A DNA stretch of 29,395 nt from CAZPDM01 sp964585305 (GTDB taxonomy: Bacteria; Planctomycetota; Uabimicrobiia; Uabimicrobiales; JABWCH01): positions 1 through 29,395 of the forward strand of contig CAZPDM010000056.1 in the NCBI GenBank assembly GCA_964585305.1, read 5' to 3'. The notes below the pieces were generated by a model. That model was not told where the DNA came from. It saw only the letters and a program-made list of their open reading frames with translations, and did no database searches. The translations under genes were made by a program, and so were the position numbers. Below are positions 1 to 7,800 of the stretch, piece by piece. Numbering within the stretch: position 1 is the first letter of the stretch; each line of letters opens with the position of its first letter.

Positions 1-161
1 AATTATAATAATAATGTTGTATATATAATTATTTAATAAATAAGTACTTGAATAAATTTTTTATTTTTTTATATATATTTTTTAAAAAAAAGATATTGGC
101 ATTATTATTGCATAAAATATATGCTAGCTAATTTAATGTCTCTTTAAGAAAGGAAATAATC

Positions 162-2039
162 ATGTTTATTTATGATAATCATAAAGGAAGTGCATTGCTT
201 TTAAGTTTGATTACTGGAGTTATTATTATAACATTTGCAGGTAGTATATGTTATATGAGTTCTCAAGAACAAAATTTAGTGTTCCAGGAACATCATAAAT
301 TAACTAGTTACTATATTGCAGAAGCCGGTCAATCTCGAGCGTTACAATATATCAATCTTATGCTTTCAAATAATCAAGTAACATTTACCCAAGTAGATCA
401 AAATTTAAGTAATCGAACTTTATATGATAATGAACCATTTTTAGCACCCTGTAATGGGAAATTATATACTATAGGATATTATACAGTTATAGTAAAAATA
501 CTTACATCTTCTGATATTACTACTACAGAAGATATTTCAGGTGATAAAGTAAGCTCTGTACGTTATGTTACAATTGAATCTACTGGTAAAGTGGTTGGCC
601 CCAATAATAGTACGTTTCCTACAATTTCACGTACAACTTATAAAATAAAAAATGATGTTTCCCGTGTATTTGATTACTGCTACTTTATCAACAATTGGGG
701 ATGGTTTCATAGTAATAATATTACTACCTATGGCAATGCCCGATCAAATGGTAGTTTCAGTATGGGAAAATATCGTCCGACAATTTGGGGAAAACCTCGC
801 TTTGAATCTAGTGAAGGAATTGATTTAATTGGTTATATTGATGACAATCAAGATGGCCAGCTTAATAATCAAGATGGCGGAATTTACTCTTGGAATAATA
901 TAACGGGAACTCCTTCTGCAAATGGCCGTCCATCTGATTTATATGCAGGCTTACAGGGAGAAAGTACCCAATACGATCTTGAACAATTACCTATGCCTAA
1001 TTTAAATGATTTATCTATTTATGAAAAAAAAGCAAAAGATGAACAAAGCTCAATTAAAATAGGTACTACTACAATTTGTGATGGGATTTGGGGAGATAAT
1101 GAAGTTAAACAAAATTTATATCTTGAAGGTACTTACGAAAACCCTATCCAATTAAATGGCACTGTTGTTGTTCGCGGGGATGTTATCATTCGTGGTTATG
1201 TTACAGGACAGGGAACAATTTATAGCGGACGAAATGTCTATATTCCCCAACGTATTCTTTATCGCAATCCTCCTACAGAAAGACGTCCAAGTAATAATAG
1301 CGAAAGTGCGCGTGAAAACTGGAGAGAAACTAATTTAGGCACAGATATGCTTGGATTGTTTGCTAAAGAAAATATTGTTCTTGGCGATTACACATCTTCA
1401 ACTTGGCAGAATAATGTGTATTCATGGATCAATGATCCTGCGAATGAAAGTAAAGAAGATTCGGGTGCAGATAAAATTCCTACTACTTATGATACTGGTG
1501 AAAATGATAATATTTGGACTGTTCTTAGAAATGATGATGGGAGTGCAATTCCTGGAACCGGGGAAGATATTGATGGTGATGGACAATTTGATGATCGAAC
1601 AAAGTTGTCAGACTTTTATCTTTCTACTCCTTTAGCTTCAGGAAGCACAGCTTGGGGTGGAAATATTCCAACAGGCGTTACTTCTTTTTCTCAAGTTACA
1701 TATTGGAATGATACTTTAAACACTCCAAGTGTAGGAACAGGAAGCCAAAAATTTCCTCAAATAGATGCAACACTTTATACCAATCATTTTCTAGGTGGCT
1801 ATATCAATAACTTAAATAGTTATAGTTATAAAAGCGACAACCTTACTTATTTCTCAAATGATGCAAGTATTCAAATAAATGGTGCTGTTGTTGCTCGGAA
1901 CGAATCTATTATCTATGAAGCTAGAGAACTGATTTTCCAACATGATGAACGTTTAAGTGGCTCTGATGGTAGCCAATTTAATATACAATTACCAAGGGTT
2001 TGGGAGCCTCTTGAAACAGTTTCTGTAGAAATATATTAA
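162..2039 (+). CDS. PilX-like pseudopilin / type IV pilus-associated surface protein
   Basis: 625 aa. The N-terminus has a short basic leader (residues 1-9, ending HKG), then SALLLSLITGVIIITFAG, a hydrophobic helix like a class III prepilin. It is followed by a helix with YYIAEAGQSRALQYI, the pattern typical of PilX-type N-terminal domains. Position 5 of the mature helix is not Glu, as in some minor pseudopilins. The remaining ~560 residues are rich in Asn, Thr, Ser and Tyr and look like an extracellular beta-rich domain. Two Ca-binding-type loops are visible: DDNQDGQLNNQDGG from about residue 227 and EDIDGDGQFDD from about residue 468. AGAAAGGAAA precedes the ATG. The likely role is a minor pilin or pilus-tip/adhesive protein processed by a PilD-like peptidase. 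No other pilus gene is present here. The N-terminal assignment is fairly secure; the function of the large domain is unknown. Confidence 0.7.
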   Translation: MFIYDNHKGSALLLSLITGVIIITFAGSICYMSSQEQNLVFQEHHKLTSYYIAEAGQSRALQYINLMLSNNQVTFTQVDQNLSNRTLYDNEPFLAPCNGKLYTIGYYTVIVKILTSSDITTTEDISGDKVSSVRYVTIESTGKVVGPNNSTFPTISRTTYKIKNDVSRVFDYCYFINNWGWFHSNNITTYGNARSNGSFSMGKYRPTIWGKPRFESSEGIDLIGYIDDNQDGQLNNQDGGIYSWNNITGTPSANGRPSDLYAGLQGESTQYDLEQLPMPNLNDLSIYEKKAKDEQSSIKIGTTTICDGIWGDNEVKQNLYLEGTYENPIQLNGTVVVRGDVIIRGYVTGQGTIYSGRNVYIPQRILYRNPPTERRPSNNSESARENWRETNLGTDMLGLFAKENIVLGDYTSSTWQNNVYSWINDPANESKEDSGADKIPTTYDTGENDNIWTVLRNDDGSAIPGTGEDIDGDGQFDDRTKLSDFYLSTPLASGSTAWGGNIPTGVTSFSQVTYWNDTLNTPSVGTGSQKFPQIDATLYTNHFLGGYINNLNSYSYKSDNLTYFSNDASIQINGAVVARNESIIYEARELIFQHDERLSGSDGSQFNIQLPRVWEPLETVSVEIY

Positions 2040-2071
2040 AAAAAAATTTTGTAATAAAAATTATTTTTTTC

Positions 2072-2100
2072 TTGAAATATGAAAAAGAATATGCTATAAT
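2072..2100 (+). promoter_or_regulatory. Strong sigma70-type promoter for the non-coding unit upstream of mobB
   Basis: TTGAAA at 2072-2077 and TATAAT at 2095-2100, separated by exactly 17 bases. This near-consensus promoter would start a transcript at about 2107, immediately before the hairpin-rich stretch that ends in a terminator at 2293. Confidence 0.7.
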
Positions 2101-2106
2101 AAAAAT

Positions 2107-2293
2107 ATAAATAGCACTTGTTTATTGCTTTTTCATGACAATAAACAAATCAATATTTTCAAAAATTTTGCCGCCACGAGAATACGCGGCTAAAAATATA
2201 CCGAATTTTGTACCCCTAATCCAAGGATGCTGAGTATATGATCTCTAATCCAAGGATTTCATCCATGCAGCCGGGTTTGACCCGGCTTTTTTT
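2107..2293 (+). ncRNA. Candidate structured small RNA or terminating 5' leader (riboswitch-like) upstream of mobB
   Basis: About 187 nt from the predicted start to the end of the T-run, with no credible ORF. Elements in order: a perfect 10-bp hairpin (2118-2127 with 2139-2148, 11-nt loop); a GCCGC/GCGGC hairpin (2170-2174 with 2186-2190) that can extend through TTTT/AAAA around a bulged T; two copies of CTAATCCAAGGAT (2216-2228 and 2245-2257), 29 nt apart; then the terminator. ATCC within the second repeat can pair with GGAT of the first, and GGAT of the second with ATCC at 2261-2264. Either it is a free small RNA, with the AAGGAU copies possible CsrA-type or antisense seeds, or a leader that attenuates mobB. 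It does not resemble any riboswitch class I can name. Confidence 0.55.
2269..2293 (+). terminator. Intrinsic terminator upstream of mobB
   Basis: AGCCGGGT (2269-2276) pairs with ACCCGGCT (2280-2287) across a 3-nt loop and runs into seven T residues. It lies only 28 bases before the mobB start codon, so it either ends the small RNA or controls read-through into mobB. Confidence 0.88.
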
Positions 2294-2320
2294 ATTGGCA
2301 GAAAAATAAAGGATATTAGC

Positions 2321-3319
2321 ATGTTTAATATTTGTCAGTGGCCTCCAGTTTTAGGAATTAGTGGATTTAGCAATTCTGGAAAAACTACTTTAATTGAACA
2401 ACTTTTGCCAATTCTTTGTAAAGAAAATTTAAAAATATTGGTTATGAAAAAACATGGACATAATGTCCCTTTAGAAGAAGAATACAAAGACACAAGTAGA
2501 TTTTATCAACAAGGTGCAGATAGTTGGCTGCATGACGAACATCAAATTTTATATCATCGCCATGAATCTCAAAATTTCTATAATGTTTTAAATTTCATTC
2601 CTAAATATTATGATCTTGTTCTTATGGAAGGCAATCGCCATGCTAAAATTCCAAAGTTGTGGTTAAGTGAAGAAGTCCCAGAAGATCCTTATATTATATC
2701 AGTCTTGCCAAACAATTCTCAGCGGCTTTTTCAAGCACAAAATCTAATTACTACTTGGCTAAATCATCAATGGCATAGTTTACCATTAGCAATTGGCATT
2801 TATGGAAAAATTGGTGATTCTTCGGATAATATACAAGCCTGGCAACATACGTTAAAGTTAGCTCAAGAAATTTCCTCGACATATTTTATCCTTGGAATGC
2901 ACAAACATATATCGGATTCTATTTCAACTTTGCCACTTCTTTCTTCTTTTGCAATAGAGTCTAACTATTATTTACAAAATAACTCATTTTTAGAAAAACC
3001 TTCTTCTCAATTATTTTTTCTTGAAAATTTGCTTCCTATTTTAACAGCTTTTCATTTGCTTCCTAAGCATCGGTGGCTTTTTCTTCCTCCGGGATGTGAA
3101 AAAAGTTCTCAGGAAATTCAGCAATATTTATTTCCCAAACCTGGCACTTGGATTGTAGATATAAGCTATAGTTCTCTATATAAAAATGACAACTTTGTAT
3201 ATGGATTATACTATCCTAATTTTTATCATTTTTATAAAAATGAAGATATTTTTTCATCATCTTGGCATAATAAAATTAAAAATAGCAATATAGGAAAATG
3301 TTTTTTTAAACAAGAATAA
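2321..3319 (+). CDS. mobB: MobB GTPase fused to a degenerate MobA-like domain
   Basis: 332 aa. Residues ~9-130 fit MobB, the GTP-binding partner in molybdopterin-guanine dinucleotide cofactor synthesis: P-loop GFSNSGKTT at 15-23, then KKHGHNVP, then DTSRFYQQGADSW, matching the family's K-H-x-H and KD(S/T)xRxxxAGA blocks, then LVLMEGNRHAKIPK. Residues ~155-332 follow the order of a MobA nucleotidyltransferase (LAIGIYGKIGDSSD, FILGMHKH, a stretch like GPLAGILAAL, WLFLPPGCEKSS, VYGLYYPNFYHF), but the LAGGxSxRMGxDK GTP-binding signature and the CD metal-binding aspartate are gone. That half is therefore probably not catalytic. AAAGGA precedes the ATG. MobB identity is firm; the MobA-derived origin of the second half is inferred from motif order only. 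Confidence 0.8.
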   Translation: MFNICQWPPVLGISGFSNSGKTTLIEQLLPILCKENLKILVMKKHGHNVPLEEEYKDTSRFYQQGADSWLHDEHQILYHRHESQNFYNVLNFIPKYYDLVLMEGNRHAKIPKLWLSEEVPEDPYIISVLPNNSQRLFQAQNLITTWLNHQWHSLPLAIGIYGKIGDSSDNIQAWQHTLKLAQEISSTYFILGMHKHISDSISTLPLLSSFAIESNYYLQNNSFLEKPSSQLFFLENLLPILTAFHLLPKHRWLFLPPGCEKSSQEIQQYLFPKPGTWIVDISYSSLYKNDNFVYGLYYPNFYHFYKNEDIFSSSWHNKIKNSNIGKCFFKQE

Positions 3320-3370
3320 TATCTATTGAAATTTTCAATCTTTGTGAAATTTTTAAGGAAAAAATTTTGC

Positions 3371-3398
3371 TTGACATAAAATAATCTTTTGCTAAAAT
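3371..3398 (+). promoter_or_regulatory. Sigma70-type promoter for the STAS-glycosyltransferase pair
   Basis: TTGACA at 3371-3376 and TAAAAT at 3393-3398 with a 16-base spacer. The predicted start near 3405 leaves a leader of about 115 nt before the STAS start codon. I saw no convincing hairpin in that leader. Confidence 0.6.
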
Positions 3399-3520
3399 AT
3401 TGTTTCTATGCCCAGTGCGCTAAAAATACGTACAAATATTTGTTTTTAAAGTCGCAATATTAAAAATTACAAATTTTTTCCTAATTCTACAAATTGATAC
3501 TCCATTTGAAAGGTTATTCG

Positions 3521-3868
3521 ATGAGTGTTTTGAGCATCGAGGCAAAGCAGGCAGGTAAGGGGATAGCTCATTTAAAAGTAGTTGGTTCCCTCGATGCCGT
3601 GACCTATGAAAAGATGGAAAAACAAATTGCCGATTTGTTTGTTAAGCTATATTTTAAAATTATTATCAACATGGAACAAGTTAAATATATATCTAGTGCT
3701 GGAGCTGGTGTGTTTATCTCTGCAATTGGCACCGCACAAGATCATAATGGAAATATTGTATTATTAAAACCTAGTCTTGAAGTTAAAGATGTTTTTACTA
3801 ATTTAGGATTAGAAGAAATCTTTTTATATGCGGAAACATTAGAAGAAGCTATAAAAAAGTTACAATAA
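3521..3868 (+). CDS. STAS-domain protein (anti-sigma factor antagonist type)
   Basis: 115 aa from the ATG at 3521, chosen because GAAAGG sits 7-8 bases upstream; an in-frame ATG at 3494 lacks such a site. A single STAS domain covers the whole protein. The beta-strand KIIINMEQVKYISSAGAGVFISA contains the serine pair (S58/S59) at the place where SpoIIAA-type proteins are phosphorylated (family consensus D-S-[ST]-G). The aspartate of that consensus is replaced by Ile. Proteins of this family bind and are phosphorylated by HATPase/RsbW-type kinases and so act in partner-switching. No kinase or phosphatase is encoded nearby. The next gene starts 4 bases after the stop. Confidence 0.85.
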   Translation: MSVLSIEAKQAGKGIAHLKVVGSLDAVTYEKMEKQIADLFVKLYFKIIINMEQVKYISSAGAGVFISAIGTAQDHNGNIVLLKPSLEVKDVFTNLGLEEIFLYAETLEEAIKKLQ

Positions 3869-3872
3869 TTTT

Positions 3873-4715
3873 ATGAATACTCCAGAAATTAGTGTAATCA
3901 TTCCTACCTATAATCGTGCTAAAGTGCTAAGCACGTGTATAGATGCTATTTTAGCCCAAGATTATACAAATTTTGAGTTAATCATAGTTGATGATGGTTC
4001 TTCCGACAACACGCTAGAATTATTACAAAAATATCAATATCAATTGCATATTATATCTCAAGAAAATCGAGGGGTTTCTTCGGCTAGGAATGCTGGCATT
4101 GCAAAAGCACGAGGAAAGTATTTGGCGTTTTGTGATTCTGATGATATTTGGATGCCTAAAAAACTGAGCATACAGCATCAATTTTTTCAAAATCATCCGG
4201 AGGCTTTGGTATGTTATACAAACGAAATTTGGATTCGGCATGGTCGTCGTGTGAATCCCTGCCGGCATCATGCTAAAATCTCTGGTTGGATATTTGAACC
4301 ATCGTTAGAACTTTGTTTAGTAAGTCCTTCTTCAGTAATGATGCATCACAGTTTTTTTGAGTTAGTCGGTACTTTTGATGAAGATTTGCCTGCTTGTGAA
4401 GACTATGATTTGTGGTTAAGAGCTGCTCATGTAATGCAATTTTATTGTATTCCAGAACCTTTAATTATAAAATATGGTGGGCATGAGGATCAGCTTTCTA
4501 AGAAATTTTGGGGTATGGATAGATTTCGGATTCAAGCGATTCTTAAATCTTTAAATTCTGGTAAATTAAATAAAGAACAACATCAGCAAGCAATTCAGGT
4601 GTTGTGTAAGAAATGTAAAATTCTTGCTGAAGGAGCTTATAAACGAAATAATTTAGCCCTTGCACAAGAATATAAGAATTTGTTTAGAGAATGGGAACAG
4701 AAGTTGATATCTTAG
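3873..4715 (+). CDS. Family 2 glycosyltransferase
   Basis: 280 aa, GT-A fold. N-terminal EISVIIPTYNRAKVLSTCI, nucleotide-binding LIIVDDGSSDNT, the motif ENRGVSSARNAGI, the metal-binding D-x-D equivalent FCDSDDIW, and the acceptor/base region LPACEDYDLWLR are all present and in the usual order. A C-terminal helical tail follows. It has no membrane segment, so it is likely a cytoplasmic or membrane-peripheral enzyme adding a sugar to a surface glycan or lipid-linked acceptor; donor and acceptor cannot be read from sequence. It starts 4 bases after the STAS gene with no clear ribosome site of its own, suggesting translational coupling. Confidence 0.9.
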   Translation: MNTPEISVIIPTYNRAKVLSTCIDAILAQDYTNFELIIVDDGSSDNTLELLQKYQYQLHIISQENRGVSSARNAGIAKARGKYLAFCDSDDIWMPKKLSIQHQFFQNHPEALVCYTNEIWIRHGRRVNPCRHHAKISGWIFEPSLELCLVSPSSVMMHHSFFELVGTFDEDLPACEDYDLWLRAAHVMQFYCIPEPLIIKYGGHEDQLSKKFWGMDRFRIQAILKSLNSGKLNKEQHQQAIQVLCKKCKILAEGAYKRNNLALAQEYKNLFREWEQKLIS

Positions 4716-4763
4716 CCATAATGGGCTAAAGATAGAAAAAAGAGTTTTCTATAAAATATTTTA

Positions 4764-4815
4764 AGAGGCACAGATACAGATAAGTAGTATCAAGTGCCTC
4801 TAAATATGTTTTTTT
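4764..4815 (+). terminator. Probable terminator or leader hairpin between the glycosyltransferase and PKS genes
   Basis: AGAGGCAC (4764-4771) pairs with GTGCCTCT (4794-4801). Inside it GATAC (4773-4777) pairs with GTATC (4787-4791). A run of seven T residues follows at 4809-4815. The T-run is about 7 bases away from the stem, more than usual, so a structured leader of the PKS mRNA is an alternative. Confidence 0.5.
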
Positions 4816-4859
4816 AGATAAATTTTTTTATATAAGATTTATAAATTGGAGCAATTTTT

Positions 4860-7800
4860 ATGCTAACAAATAATCCCGATAGTGACATTGCTATTATTGG
4901 GATGGCAGGAAGATTTCCAGGTGCGAAAAATTTGCAGGAATTTTGGAACAATCTTTGTGAAGGAAAAGAAAGCATTCGTTTTTTCAGTAAGGAAGAGTTA
5001 AAAGCTACTGGAATTCCAGAGAATGTTCTTAATGATCCAAACTATATTAGAGCTTGCGGTTTTTTAGAAAATGCTGATATGTTTGATGCTGAATTCTTTC
5101 GAATAGCACATCGTGAAGCTGAGATTACAGATCCTCAACAGCGATTACTGTTAGAGTGTGCTTGGACAGCTTTAGAAGATGCAAGCTATGGAGTAAATAA
5201 ATCTTGCCCTAAATCAGTTGGAGTATATGTTGGCATGGGGAAAAATTTCTACCTTTGGTCAGAAATTATGCCTTATTCCAGGCTAGTTCAAACTTTAGGT
5301 AGTTATAATTTAATGCTCCATAATGAAAAAGATTTTTTGGCAACAACAATATCATATAAACTAAATCTCCAAGGCCCAAGTTTGACTGTACAAACTGCTT
5401 GTTCTACTTCTTTAGCATCTGTACATCTTGCTTGCCAATCTCTTTTAGATGGCGAATGTGATATGGCTTTAGCAGGTGGTGTTACTATACGTGTTCCACT
5501 TATGTCAGGTTATACTTATCGACCAGAAGGAATTACTTCTCCAGATGGTCATTGCCGGGCATTTGATTCACAAGCACAAGGAATAGTACCTGGATCAGGA
5601 GTTGGAATAGTTGTTTTAAAAAAATTATCAGAAGCTATTTTAGATAATGATCATATATATTGTGTAATTAAAGCTACTGCGATGAATAATGATGGCTCGG
5701 ATAAATTAAGCTATACCGCTCCCAGTATATCTGGACAATCGTCTGCTATTGCTCAAGCGATATATGTTGCAGGAATTTCAAGTAATTCTATTGGTTATGT
5801 TGAAGCTCATGGAACTGGTACAATTCTTGGAGATCCCGCTGAAATACAAGCATTAAAATTAGCATTTCAAGAAACTGCGAATATTGTTGAAGAAAATGGA
5901 AGCATTGATAATGAGGAAATTTCTGATGATGAGAAAGATCAAATAAATTGCCGACAATTTTGTGCTGTGGGATCTGTGAAAACAAATGTTGGGCATTTGG
6001 ATGTAGCTGCAGGAATATGTGGGCTTATAAAAACCTCTCTTATTTTATATCATAAAACTTTAGTTCCTAGTTTGAATCTCTCAAAGGAAAATCCTCTTCT
6101 AAAATTAGAGCAGAGTCCTTTTTATATTATAAAAGAATTAAAACCTTGGCGATTTTCTAAAAAATTTCCACGTCGTGCAGGAGTAAGCTCTTTGGGAATT
6201 GGAGGAACAAACATACATGCTATTTTAGAAGAATATATACCCTCTGCTCAAGATTTAACTAATAAAAATAATGCTTTAACTCAAGAAGATATTTCTCAAT
6301 TGATTACTATTTCTGCTTTAACTCCTTTTTCATTACGACAGTATTGTATAAATTTTGTGCAATTTTTAAAACAACAAACTGATAATAAAAACTTTGGAAA
6401 TATTTGTTATACTCAAAATATGGGACGTTCAGATTTTATAACGCGACTTTTTCTAGTCGCTTCAAATACTAAAATTGCTATAGAAAAACTAGAAAATATA
6501 GAAATAGAAAATATAGAAAAACAAGAGACTTTATCCTCTATAAATCAGAAAAATATAAATTGTAATAAACAGGCAAATAAAAATTTTTGTTTTATTTTTC
6601 CAGGCCAAGGAACACAGTATATTGGCATGGCTCAAAATATATATGAAAATAGCAAAATTTTTAGTGAGACTTTAGATACTTGTGCAGATCTTTTAGAAAG
6701 ATGGTTGCATTATGATATTCGCAATTATATTTTTACTTCTGATACTTTAGAAAATCAATATAAATTACAACAGACACAATACGCTCAACCAATTCTATTT
6801 TCTATAGAATACAGTCTAGCTAAACTTTGGCAGGAGTGGGGTATTTCCCCACAAGTTTTATTAGGCCATAGCCTAGGAGAGTATGTAGCCGCAACTTTAG
6901 CCGGTGTTTTTGATTTGCCAGATGCTTTATATTTAATTGCTAGACGTGGCTATTGGATGTCTCAAACATCTCCAGGTTCAATGCTATTTGTGGGCCTTTC
7001 TGAGTCAGAAGTTCTTGCTGATATTGACGCTTTCGAAAAAAATTCAAAGCTAATTAGCTTGGCAGTTATCAATGCACCTAAACGTTGTGTTATCTCAGGA
7101 ACAAAAGAAGTAATACAATCTTTTCAGAAGATGTATGAAAGTCGTGGTGTTATTTGCCAATCACTGAATACAATGCAGGCTTTTCATTCACCTCTTATGG
7201 AGAAAATTTTAACTAATTTTCAACAAGAATTTTCACAAATAAAATTACATCCTCCCCAAATTCCATTTCTTTCTAATCTTACAGGAACTTGGATTAACAA
7301 TAATGATGTTATAAATCCCGAATATTGGTCTGAAACTTTGCGTCAGCCTATAAGATTTAGTCAATGTTTGCAGACTTTGCTTTTAGAAAAAGATCGTATT
7401 TTTTTAGAAGTTGGTCCATACATGATAAGTGCTTATCGTGAAAATTTTCCTCAAGAAACTCTCATATATTCTAGTTTGGAAAGCTTTAAAAAGCATATAT
7501 CAGAATATTCTCATCTTTTGCAAACACTAGGTTTACTTTGGTGTCAAGGGGCTAAAATACATTGGCCACAATTTTATAAAGATAGAAAAATAACTTCTAT
7601 CTATAAACGCCTTTCTATTCCAACATATCCTTTCCAACAGAAAAGATATTGGGTTAATGATAAAAATCGTACTGAAAAAAGTACTGATGAAATAAATATT
7701 ATACCCAAAATATATATACCACTTTGGCAGCAAGTTTTAAATATTTCTTTTTTAGAAACTACTCTTACCCATTCTAATTTAGATTTTTTTGTTTTTGATT

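Noticed and set aside
96..125. Possible promoter before the pilin-like gene (TTGGCA, 18 bases, TATGCT)
   Set aside because: The -10 box is poor and the region is so AT-rich that matches are expected by chance.
4712..4729. TTAGCC/GGCTAA hairpin overlapping the glycosyltransferase stop codon
   Set aside because: It is only 6 bp and has no T-run. The larger hairpin 35 bases later is the better terminator candidate.
6480..6540. AGAAAATATAGAAAT-type short repeats in the PKS
   Set aside because: They encode a Glu/Asn/Ile-rich linker between KS and AT and are low-complexity coding sequence, not a repeat element.
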